Below are positions 57,301 through 64,000 of a DNA stretch of 64,000 bases, one piece after another. Numbering within the stretch: the first letter of the stretch is position 1; every line of letters starts with the position of its first letter. The stretch covers positions 423,174 to 487,173 of the forward strand of contig JAUQWZ010000006.1 in assembly GCA_030834905.1 (NCBI GenBank), in the 5' to 3' direction. A program made the translations under genes and the position numbers. This stretch comes from Aggregatilineales bacterium (GTDB taxonomy: Bacteria > Chloroflexota > Anaerolineae > Aggregatilineales > Phototrophicaceae). Under the pieces are notes generated by a model, which did not search any database, was not told the DNA's origin, and worked only from the letters and a program-made list of their open reading frames with translations.

Positions 57301-57613
57301 GATCGCAAATGGTGAACTCTACAAGTTTATGGATCGGGTCAGCAAGGGCTTAGCAGATGGACGCTTCCCGAAAGGAATCAGCCCCGAAGCACGTGCTGCG
57401 TCGATGGATGAATTTTGCAGGCTGTTCGTCGATGAGCTGTTCGTCAAGACTTTTAACAGTGATGCGGCAGCACTGCGCGGCAAACCCATCAATCTGCTCA
57501 AAAATGCCTGCGAGGTACTCTATCGCAAGGCGCAGTATAAGGAATGGGCAGAACGCGGGCGTGATGCGGAAGATACTGAAGCCGAACCAGATGTCGAAAA
57601 CGAAACGCTCTGA
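54386..57613 (+). CDS. cas10d: Cas10d (Csc3), large subunit with HD nuclease motif
   Basis: 1075 residues. Start ATG 54386, with AGGA ~13 bases upstream. The N-terminal part holds RYSHDQTLRAHILNGM (H111, H118) and YVLHDYTKIDS (H159-D160), the HD-type metal residues that cleave target DNA in I-D. A zinc-ribbon follows with C600/C603 (NCAMCGD) and C640/C643 (LCSICS). No GGDD cyclase motif was seen in the palm region, as expected for Cas10d, so cyclic oligoadenylate signalling is unlikely. Confidence 0.95.
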   Translation: MTDLYDDEFLENSDDDITLEQLEAAAERFDARQKKAAAPPRGAARYPMLQTLFRSFVEPGDQVLSDFTDHVLGALTDIFGTETAKGGDFARARQAEVADGTKKDDTHRYSHDQTLRAHILNGMLPALRIARQLKNWGALKMRRWNEQTERLFIAGYVLHDYTKIDSVKDAFKDAGFGTFTTPNEAKLPLIEQQILEWCQKLGLDTFLQDMGGAKVVLHDLIYVAQNTQRMKETLRLPVLLPNKATSSDVYLLAADVSWLADLIAYIARTPRDLVANASINNALDELVFDRNAPQMRMARLTYHHVAENRGVLLNFIHDAVQHAMIADTDLRVPLLFAPSGIVYLEQHDAPPPPEPDALIAQIVEDIRQKAGQALIVKGKGAKVSKDGLRIDDSYNDYLDLRQFIAKSHRLTLLVRSNAPQYMEKLQTLRFPHTDELPTYGRDKTDTRLRQMAEWASLVEIQVETRYPEFQNDFIQQVLEHWGITDLSDLFNDVRNHKPEREGTGIRYYWFWAAAHSLARLPLNPDQVAASLETLSGALAAALPEELPDSAHIDDTKWNDLADYLARVLSIGGAKSGTTRSNDEFNRYINAKRPRAGEMNCAMCGDAYTVTQPKETVIAFQPGVYTSRVKMNANSNARSLCSICSLEQLLRQLFVENNDSGSTAEGQRVRYLSFYPSYFFTPETLRVIMRMYNSLQTTRLSDVDLNRLLREADLESNDVRLWTHLTPFLLTAPGETPSKRILRYGEEVGGTFFMIGLRNFDPKTDVETWIMPVFLALILSINLDLKVVISEGSVPLITESDEFQEMIWLDGVHSAIRAVLDIGRKQPADRLHVDEMLSALTRLTVAYLIHLDSEYAPPDENWRRFPPIAHSLAESPLYVFHYLLKQERDDPERKPLSQERVERYLAYSRILSPHTEDSKMTIANKLVDSYRGFYRADNFKNSNSILRPINVVAEALLTASATPDYRDPEMLTQIANGELYKFMDRVSKGLADGRFPKGISPEARAASMDEFCRLFVDELFVKTFNSDAAALRGKPINLLKNACEVLYRKAQYKEWAERGRDAEDTEAEPDVENETL

Positions 57614-57654
57614 TTTTTTTACTTTGCTGACACTATCCAGAGGATAAAAACATC

Positions 57655-58629
57655 ATGTTGAACGCTGAATTCTTCAATGCCGAAGTTCCACCCCGCCCCA
57701 TGGGCAGATATGCCCACATCGTCACCCTGCGTTCCACCGAAGGCTATGCGCTTTTTCAGACCGACGGCGAATTAAATCGAACCCGCATCGCCGCTGGCGT
57801 GGAAGATACCGAACCCATGACGCGCATTACGCTGTTCAAGCGTAAGCAGACCACGCCCGAACGCCTGAATGGTCGTGAACTGCTGCGCAATTACGGCGTT
57901 TTATCCAATTCCGAAGACGACAAAGTCGAAGAAAGCTGCATCTATAACGTCAAATCCTGCAAGCGCTGTCCAGACTGTATCTCCTATGGGTTTGCGGTCG
58001 GGGATGGCGGCAGCGAAAAGAGCAAGGTCTACGCAGATACCGCTTTCGCGCTGACCGATTACAGCGTCACCCACGAAGTATTCACGCTCAACGCTCCTTA
58101 CGAAGATGGAACCATGAGCGATAAGGGCGTTGTTACTTCACGCATCAATCAGCAGGATCACGTTAAGCCGGGAACGATCTTTCCGGCGGTGATCACGACC
58201 CGCGATCTGACCTTCAATCTGTTTGTATATGTGCTGAATAATCTCTTGCGCACAACCCGTTACGGCGCGACAACAACGCGCGGCGGCACGGTACGCAACC
58301 ACGTGGTCGCCATTATCTTGAGCGATGGCGAGATTTTCAGCAACCTGCTTTTAACCCAGAGTCTCTATGATGTCATGCGCCCATCGGGGACTGATCCGGT
58401 AGCGATTCAGGACGCAATCAAGGCTTCAACCATCGTCATTCCCGCGTTACTGGCACAGGACAGCGTGCGTGATCAGCAGGTTTTGATGGGCGCAGACTTA
58501 AATGCGTTTCTGAATGATGTGCGAGGCATGAGCGAAGAACAGCTCGCAAGCGTATTGAGCGAGGCGGGTGAAGATGCGAAACGATACTTCAACAGCTATA
58601 TCGCCAAAGTTCCTAAAGGAAAGAAATAA
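57655..58629 (+). CDS. csc2: Csc2, Cas7-family backbone subunit of I-D Cascade
   Basis: 324 residues. RRM-like Cas7 fold that polymerises along crRNA. Typical Csc2 points: RYAHIVTLRSTEGYALFQTDGELNRTRI, a cysteine cluster CIYNVKSCKRCPDCISYG (zinc finger), FALTDYSVTHEVFTLNAPYEDGTMSDKGVVTSRINQQDHVKPGTIFPAV and LRTTRYGATTTRGGTVRNH. AGAGGA lies 9-14 bases upstream. Confidence 0.95.
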   Translation: MLNAEFFNAEVPPRPMGRYAHIVTLRSTEGYALFQTDGELNRTRIAAGVEDTEPMTRITLFKRKQTTPERLNGRELLRNYGVLSNSEDDKVEESCIYNVKSCKRCPDCISYGFAVGDGGSEKSKVYADTAFALTDYSVTHEVFTLNAPYEDGTMSDKGVVTSRINQQDHVKPGTIFPAVITTRDLTFNLFVYVLNNLLRTTRYGATTTRGGTVRNHVVAIILSDGEIFSNLLLTQSLYDVMRPSGTDPVAIQDAIKASTIVIPALLAQDSVRDQQVLMGADLNAFLNDVRGMSEEQLASVLSEAGEDAKRYFNSYIAKVPKGKK

Positions 58630-58633
58630 GCTC

Positions 58634-59341
58634 GTGCACCTCTATGACTGCACACTGACGTTTCACGACAATCTGTTTTACGAGACGCGCGCGATGGGGC
58701 GGTTTTACGAAACCGGGCGATTGCTGCATAACATCGCCCTGAGCTACGCGCTTGGATTCGCTCAAACACCCTTTCATCACGCCGACGATATTCCACAGTA
58801 TGCGAGTGAGTTAGCAGCACTCAATGATGCGGGGGTCTACGTGACCCCCGCATCAGGGATCGATGTCCGATTTGTTATCAACACCTTCAAATACGGCGAT
58901 GAACGTTCAGCGATCATGATGGAAAAATCCAATCGCAACCTGCCGACATTCGGACGGGCAAAAGAGATCGCAGTTGGCAGTCGCTTTCGGTTTGGCGTGC
59001 TGAGCGAAAGCGCGCTGTCGTTCCCTCAGTGGATACGCATGGGCTTATGGATGAGCAAGGCGCGGCTGGAAGTTTCATCGCCCATCCCATTAACACCCAT
59101 ATCGGAAGAAACCACCCACATTGTTCGCACGTACCCCTTGAATCCAGCAGATCTGCCGGATGCAGCGCTGCTGAAAATGTTTGATCTGGTTGCTATGCGT
59201 CCCTCGAATCTCGTGGAAAATGCTGAGATTTATAGTGATACGTGGTGGCAGGGCAGCGACAAACTATTTTTACCCGCTGGAATGCGCTATCGCATTGTGG
59301 ATGTAATGAGCGTCATGCCAACAAAGCGAGGGCGAAAATGA
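58634..59341 (+). CDS. csc1: Csc1, Cas5-family subunit of I-D Cascade
   Basis: 235 residues from GTG 58634 (AAAGGAAAG ~10 bases upstream, inside the csc2 end). The start VHLYDCTLTFHDNLFYETRAMGRFYETGRLLHNIALSYAL is the Csc1 signature; later FRFGVLSESALSFPQWIRMGLWMSKARLEV. Cas5-like proteins cap the 5' handle of crRNA. An upstream ATG at 58568 would put extra residues over the csc2 end and is unlikely. Overlaps cas6 by 4 bp. Confidence 0.92.
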   Translation: MHLYDCTLTFHDNLFYETRAMGRFYETGRLLHNIALSYALGFAQTPFHHADDIPQYASELAALNDAGVYVTPASGIDVRFVINTFKYGDERSAIMMEKSNRNLPTFGRAKEIAVGSRFRFGVLSESALSFPQWIRMGLWMSKARLEVSSPIPLTPISEETTHIVRTYPLNPADLPDAALLKMFDLVAMRPSNLVENAEIYSDTWWQGSDKLFLPAGMRYRIVDVMSVMPTKRGRK

Positions 59342-60195
59342 CAGCCGAACTTCGACTATACGCGGTAGTTCTTCGGCTGGGGGCACTGCGTCCCGGAGCA
59401 ATCCCAGCCGATCACGGCAAGCAGGCATTGTCCGCGCTGTACAGCCTGCTGCGCATCGGCGATGAAGCGCTCGCACAGGAGCTTCATGATGAGAACGCAC
59501 ATAAGCCGTTTACTGTTAGCCTTCTAGACGGCGGCAGGCGTGATCGTGAAGGGGCGCAGCACTTTGGCGAAGGTGATACGGCAGAGTGGCGTTTTACCCT
59601 GCTGCGTGATCCGGCTTTTGAAGCGCTGATACAGCGTTATGTAAGTGATCGTGATCTGCCGCATATTCGCATCGGCGCGATCGAGTTTCAAATCGCGGAT
59701 GCGTTTGTATCCGGCAGCCATCCACGCAGCGGGTATATCAGCCTCGAACGTCTCCGACAACGTTACACCGACGACAACGCGCCAAAATCGATCATGTTCG
59801 ATTTTCAAACGCCAACCGTCTTTTCACTGGGCATGGATAAGATGACTCAGCAGCGGCGCTTACGCGCAATGCCAGTTCCAGTGACGCTGTTCAGTACGCT
59901 GCGCAAACGCTGGGTAAAACTCGGCGGTACCGATCCGGGTGATGAGTTCGATATGTGGGTTGAGCGAACGATTGAGGCGCACCCGCTGACGCTGCGTTGG
60001 CAAAGCCTGACTATCGAGCGCGGCCAGGTGCGCGGTTTTACGGGGCAGGTGAGGTTTGTTCACTGGGGCGAGGATGAACGCTGGTTACCGTTCTTCAACA
60101 TGCTTGCCGATCTGGCATTTTACACAGGCGTAGGCTACCAAACAACACGTGGTATGGGGCAAATATGTCGCATTGTGGAAGAGACGCGCAGATGA
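59338..60195 (+). CDS. cas6: Cas6 pre-crRNA endoribonuclease
   Basis: 285 residues, double RRM fold. C-terminal Gly-rich loop GVGYQTTRGMGQI (~264-276) is the defining Cas6 feature; SGSHPRSGYISLERL and FDFQTPTVFSLGM in the middle are family-like. It cleaves repeats at the base of the hairpin and would leave the ATTGAAAC handle. ATGA overlap on both ends (csc1, cas4). Confidence 0.92.
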   Translation: MTAELRLYAVVLRLGALRPGAIPADHGKQALSALYSLLRIGDEALAQELHDENAHKPFTVSLLDGGRRDREGAQHFGEGDTAEWRFTLLRDPAFEALIQRYVSDRDLPHIRIGAIEFQIADAFVSGSHPRSGYISLERLRQRYTDDNAPKSIMFDFQTPTVFSLGMDKMTQQRRLRAMPVPVTLFSTLRKRWVKLGGTDPGDEFDMWVERTIEAHPLTLRWQSLTIERGQVRGFTGQVRFVHWGEDERWLPFFNMLADLAFYTGVGYQTTRGMGQICRIVEETRR

Positions 60196-60794
60196 TCGAT
60201 GATGTGCTTCCTGATTATCTGCCCCTCAGCTTTCTGAACCAGTTCGCCTATTGCCCGCGCCGCTTCTGGCTGATGTATGTTCAGGGAGAAATGGAGATCA
60301 ATGCGCCCGTACTGGAAGGTCAGATTCGCCACGAGCGCGCCCACACTCCCGGAAAGCAGATGGATGAACAGGGGCGCACGTTAAGAAGTGTCCACGTCTG
60401 GAGTGACCGCCTGCGCGTTTCGGGAATCGCTGATTTCGTTGAAGAACGCGGCGGGGGACTGATCCCCGTAGAACACAAGCGCGGCAAGATGGGCAAATGG
60501 CTGAACGATCATATTCAGTTATGCGCGCAGGCGCTCTGCCTTGAGGAGCGCACCAGCGAAACGATTGAATATGGCGAAATATTTTATTGGAGCAATCGCC
60601 GCCGCGAGCGAGTGGTTTTCGATGAAGCCCTTCGTGCCAAAACCGCTGAGGTTGTTCAACTGGTGTTCACCCTTTTACTGGATGCGCATATGCCCCAGCC
60701 GCTAGATCATGCCGCAAAATGCCGCGATTGCAGTCTGGAGCCAATCTGTCTACCGCGCGAGACCCTATTGCTGATGCGAGAGGAAAGTGTATGA
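60192..60794 (+). CDS. cas4: Cas4 RecB-like nuclease
   Basis: 200 residues. C21 in QFAYCPRRFWL, then HRxGK-type and nuclease motifs RVSGIADFVEE, LIPVEHKRGKM (E-x-K) and QLCAQALCLEE (Q-x-x-x-Y equivalent with Ala-Gln-Ala). C177, C180 and C186 (KCRDCSLEPIC) with C21 bind a 4Fe-4S cluster. It trims prespacers and sets PAM orientation. 4-bp overlap with cas6 and cas1. Confidence 0.95.
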   Translation: MIDDVLPDYLPLSFLNQFAYCPRRFWLMYVQGEMEINAPVLEGQIRHERAHTPGKQMDEQGRTLRSVHVWSDRLRVSGIADFVEERGGGLIPVEHKRGKMGKWLNDHIQLCAQALCLEERTSETIEYGEIFYWSNRRRERVVFDEALRAKTAEVVQLVFTLLLDAHMPQPLDHAAKCRDCSLEPICLPRETLLLMREESV

Positions 60795-61864
60795 GCGTTC
60801 TGTATCTGATGGAGCAGTACTCCACCGTGCATTTAGACGCCGAGACGTTGGTTGTGCGAGCGCCTGTTAACGAGAGATTAGGGCGACTGGAGCCCTATAA
60901 AAAACGGTTTCCCCTTGGCAAGATCACGCAGCTCGCAGTGGTTGGGAACGTTACGATAACAAACCCTGTGATCAAAGCACTCTGCGATCTGGGGATTGAG
61001 ATCGTCTATCTCACCCAGTGGGGCAAATTTATTGGTCGTACAAGCGGTCGAGAACACAAGCATGGACGACTGCGCCTGCTGCAAAGCCGCGCCCATGATG
61101 ATGCGACAACTCTTTTTACGATCGCAAAGGTATGTGTGCGCACGAAGCTGCACAATCAGAAAACGCTGCTGCTGCGGAACAATCGCCCACGTGATGATCA
61201 TCGCGTTCGTCAGGGCGCGGACAGCATACAGGTGATGATCGATCAGATTGACGCTATGCCAGCGATAGACTTCACGCCTCCTGATCCTTCCCTGCCTCAA
61301 AAAGGAACGCATCTGGGAATACTGATGGGGATGGAAGGCAGAGCGGCAGCCGCCTATTTCCCAGCGTTTCGCGCCCTGTTAAAAGCAGAGTGGGCAGAAC
61401 TGTTTACCAAACGCCAGAAACGTCCACCGACCGATCCGGTAAACGCGCTGCTTTCCTATGGATATACGCTGCTGATCAATCAAACTGCCGCAGCGGGGCA
61501 GATCGTTGGGTTTGATCCATATGTTGGATATCTGCACAGCACACAATATGGCAAACCAGCGCTGGCGCTGGACATTGTAGAAATGTTCCGCGCTCCGATT
61601 GTAGACTCGGTGGTGCTGACCCTTCTCAACAACGGCATGTTATCGCCTGATGATTTTGTTGAGACCCTCGGAAGCTGGCAGATGAAGGATGATGCGATGC
61701 GCATCTTCCTGGGCAAGTACGAAGAACGAATGAATACTGAAATTACGCATCCCATCTTCAAAACCAAAGTTACCTATCGGCGCAGCCTCGAACTTCAAAT
61801 GAGGTTGTTATCGCGCTGGATGCTCGGAGAATTGAAGCAGTTTCGCGGGTTTGCGGTGCGATGA
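60791..61864 (+). CDS. cas1: Cas1 spacer integrase
   Basis: 357 residues; N-terminal beta domain (VLYLMEQYSTVHLDAETLVV, LGKITQLAVVGNVTITNPVIKAL) and helical catalytic domain with E182 (GMEGRAAAAYFPAF), H249 (GYLHSTQYGKPALALDIVEMF) and D261. All three metal ligands are present, so integration is likely functional. ATGA overlap with cas4 and cas2. Confidence 0.97.
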   Translation: MSVLYLMEQYSTVHLDAETLVVRAPVNERLGRLEPYKKRFPLGKITQLAVVGNVTITNPVIKALCDLGIEIVYLTQWGKFIGRTSGREHKHGRLRLLQSRAHDDATTLFTIAKVCVRTKLHNQKTLLLRNNRPRDDHRVRQGADSIQVMIDQIDAMPAIDFTPPDPSLPQKGTHLGILMGMEGRAAAAYFPAFRALLKAEWAELFTKRQKRPPTDPVNALLSYGYTLLINQTAAAGQIVGFDPYVGYLHSTQYGKPALALDIVEMFRAPIVDSVVLTLLNNGMLSPDDFVETLGSWQMKDDAMRIFLGKYEERMNTEITHPIFKTKVTYRRSLELQMRLLSRWMLGELKQFRGFAVR

Positions 61865-62148
61865 GTGCTGAGACGATATTGTACGTAATCGCTTACGACA
61901 TTCCAAACGATAAGCGGCGAACAAAAATCCATAAGATCCTGTGTGGGTTTGGTGATTGGACTCAGTACAGTCTGTTCGAGTGCTTTCTTGATAAAAGAGA
62001 GCTTGTCAGTATGCGAGCACGACTGAATAATGTGCTGAACGCCGATGAAGACAGTGTTCGCATTTATCCGTTGTGCAATGGGTGTCTGGGAAGTGTGGAG
62101 ACCATCGGCAGTCCCAAGCCAGAAGAAAAGAAAGTTTTTTTCGGTTAG
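61861..62148 (+). CDS. cas2: Cas2 adaptation protein
   Basis: 95 residues, ferredoxin fold. YVIAYDIPNDKRRTKIHKILCGFGDWTQYSLFECFLD has the conserved Asp after strand 1 and the F/Y-S-x-F-E/Q core. The dimer bridges Cas1 dimers. 4-bp overlap with cas1. The leader begins after its stop. Confidence 0.97.
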   Translation: MSAETILYVIAYDIPNDKRRTKIHKILCGFGDWTQYSLFECFLDKRELVSMRARLNNVLNADEDSVRIYPLCNGCLGSVETIGSPKPEEKKVFFG

Positions 62149-62293
62149 TGCGAAGCGAGAGGTGAAGCAGTGATCAGCTTGACCGAAAGCCTCTCGCAGC
62201 TTTTAAAATATCGGCAAGGGAAGAAAATCATGTTGGCATACCAGTTGCATTTTTTATCTACATACAGTAAGCTAATTTTGAGGGAAACATCGG
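62149..62293 (+). promoter_or_regulatory. CRISPR leader with internal hairpin
   Basis: 145 bases, AT-richer than the array. GCGAGAGG (62155-62162) and CCTCTCGC (62190-62197) form an 8-bp stem followed by AGCTTTTAAAA, possibly the cas operon terminator. The rest (ACCAGTTGCATTTTTTATC) likely holds the array promoter and the Cas1 integration anchor. Confidence 0.7.
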
Positions 62294-64000
62294 GCTTAAA
62301 TGCTCCACCCGCCGCTTGAGGCATTGAAACTACTCTGTGGCGCCCGCCCGCTGGCGGTGCTGTCGCTTAAATGCTCCACCCGCCGCTTGAGGCATTGAAA
62401 CTATGAAGACGAACCGGTGCTAAAACTTGCCGACAGTGCTTAAATGCTCCACCCGCCGCTTGAGGCATTGAAACGTGCTTCAAAAAGCAGAACGGCTGCG
62501 GCGCGAAATTGCTTAAATGCTCCACCCGCCGCTTGAGGCATTGAAACGTGCAGGCGGCGGCGTACTTCACCGCCGGTGACGACGCTTAAATGCTCCACCC
62601 GCCGCTTGAGGCATTGAAACGACTTCGACCACCCCGCAAACACACCGCCTTCGGGCTTAAATGCTCCACCCGCCGCTTGAGGCATTGAAACCTGGACGCG
62701 CCCCACCGTCTGCGCCTCAATGGCGGCGCTTAAATGCTCCACCCGCCGCTTGAGGCATTGAAACCGGAGACGAGGAATAGGGGGCTGCGGCGGGGGCTGC
62801 GCTTAAATGCTCCACCCGCCGCTTGAGGCATTGAAACCCGTTGATCTCCTTGATCCAGCCGGGACGCGCTGCCGGCTTAAATGCTCCACCCGCCGCTTGA
62901 GGCATTGAAACCGGCAGGCTTAAAAACTGATCCGGCAGCCTGTCCGTGCTTAAATGCTCCACCCGCCGCTTGAGGCATTGAAACCACCAAAACTATCCGC
63001 TTTTCCATTGGCGCAAGCGGCGGCTTAAATGCTCCACCCGCCGCTTGAGGCATTGAAACTCAACAGCCGCACCGGCAGCGCCGACAGCGCCGGCGCTTAA
63101 ATGCTCCACCCGCCGCTTGAGGCATTGAAACAAGTCGGATCGCCATATTGCCACCACTGGCAACGTCGCTTAAATGCTCCACCCGCCGCTTGAGGCATTG
63201 AAACTGTCTCGGCGCTGCCGAAGTAGGACAGGTGCCAGGGCTTAAATGCTCCACCCGCCGCTTGAGGCATTGAAACATTCATCGGCATGGCTACACCGCC
63301 TCGCTGCTGTGGCTTAAATGCTCCACCCGCCGCTTGAGGCATTGAAACTGTTCGATGAAATGCGGGTGCAGTTCGTCATCGGCGTGCTTAAATGCTCCAC
63401 CCGCCGCTTGAGGCATTGAAACCGTCCGAAGTGGGACGGCAGGCGGACGGTGCGCCTGGCTTAAATGCTCCACCCGCCGCTTGAGGCATTGAAACATTTT
63501 TCCTCTCGTTTCTGGACACGGACGGGCTGGCTTAAATGCTCCACCCGCCGCTTGAGGCATTGAAACACGAATACAACCGACAGGATACCTGCCATATCGT
63601 CGCTTAAATGCTCCACCCGCCGCTTGAGGCATTGAAACATAGGACTGATTATTCTGCTGGTGGGGATAATCTGGCTTAAATGCTCCACCCGCCGCTTGAG
63701 GCATTGAAACAATACAGTACGTTCACGCGCGGAAGGCGCAGAAGGTGGCTTAAATGCTCCACCCGCCGCTTGAGGCATTGAAACTTCTGTCCACGTCAGG
63801 CTGACGGGTTCCGCCCACGCCGGGCTTAAATGCTCCACCCGCCGCTTGAGGCATTGAAACGTTTTCCACGCGAAGCAGGGCTGACGCTGCTGTTTGCTTA
63901 AATGCTCCACCCGCCGCTTGAGGCATTGAAACCGCGTCTGGCGTGGAACGTCAGATCCACCCGCCGACGCTTAAATGCTCCACCCGCCGCTTGAGGCATT
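62294..64000 (+). CRISPR. Subtype I-D CRISPR array, at least 24 repeats, runs past the window edge
   Basis: 37-bp repeats starting GCTTAAATGCTCCACCCGCC and ending GCATTGAAAC, seen at 62294, 62365, 62438, 62511, 62584, 62655, 62728, 62801, 62875, 62948, 63023, 63095, 63168, 63240, 63312, 63386, 63459, 63530, 63602, 63674, 63748, 63824, 63896 and 63969 (last cut at 32 bases). No base difference was noticed between full copies. 23 spacers, 34-39 bp (mostly 35-36), all different. ATGC/GCAT with TC/GA and one bulged G give a small stem; the 3' ATTGAAAC is the expected 8-nt crRNA handle. Leader side is at 62149-62293, so transcription is rightward. Confidence 0.99.

Noticed and set aside
54386..57613. 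Possible type III system because of a Cas10-like large subunit
   Set aside because: No GGDD motif, no Csm/Cmr genes; Csc1, Csc2, separate Cas3' and HD in Cas10d define I-D.
62367..63910. Several - strand open frames across the array with repeated peptides (e.g. QCLKRRVEHLS)
   Set aside because: They are translations of the CRISPR repeat unit in different frames and are not proteins.
62294..64000. Self-targeting spacers against this window
   Set aside because: No spacer was seen to match another place in the window by eye; a proper search is required before any claim.

Overview
The window reads as a GC-rich bacterial chromosome segment, most likely Chloroflexota of the Anaerolineae type. That placement is inferred from gene content: coenzyme F420 biosynthesis genes, fused and split CO/xanthine-dehydrogenase subunits, a COG3375-type acetyltransferase, a Rex repressor, lipoprotein-like proteins with Thr/Pro-rich linkers, and frequent GTG/TTG starts. 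No rRNA is present; the only stable RNAs are two tRNA-Leu genes.

Left part (1-22.7 kb, mostly + strand). After the tail of a secreted protein come a guanylate-kinase-like protein, a YgfZ-type folate protein, an FtsB/DivIC-like protein and tRNA-Leu(CAG) on the - strand, and an SH3/beta-lactamase-fold protein. A SsnA/TrzA-like amidohydrolase follows, then an F420 block (npdG, cofE, a stand-alone FbiB-like nitroreductase, cofD, cofC and an F420-type luciferase-family oxidoreductase). After a large GT-C-like membrane protein there is a molybdenum hydroxylase block: XdhC, a metallophosphatase, a fused FAD/[2Fe-2S] subunit, two uncharacterised proteins, the molybdopterin subunit and a MocA-like nucleotidyltransferase.

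Middle (22.7-49.9 kb, mostly - strand). A six-gene MacAB-like export operon faces the redox repressor gene rex. Then come an MreB-like gene, an ASCH-domain protein, an isolated F1-ATPase operon atpAGDC without F0 or delta genes, proC, an acetyltransferase, an NAD-epimerase-like protein, fabF-fabH (+ strand), a YugP-like metallopeptidase, and a nucleoside phosphorylase/pantothenate operon (PNP, membrane protein, DUF2520 protein, panB, panC, Uma2-family protein). Rex-operator-like palindromes lie upstream of both rex and atpA, which would tie the ATPase to the NADH/NAD+ state.

Right part (50-64 kb, + strand). tRNA-Leu(UAG) is followed by a probable serine-recombinase remnant, a WYL-domain regulator, a 540-bp non-coding stretch with a MITE-like element and a candidate operator, and then a complete subtype I-D CRISPR-Cas locus: cas3' (helicase only), cas10d (with the HD nuclease motif), csc2/cas7, csc1/cas5, cas6, cas4, cas1, cas2, a short leader and an array of at least 24 identical 37-bp repeats running off the window edge. 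The genes from csc1 to cas2 are linked by 4-bp ATGA overlaps. This is an accessory island of a known subtype. The less-known parts are its control region, the unassigned proteins of the molybdenum hydroxylase block, and the palindromic repeats that recur across the window.
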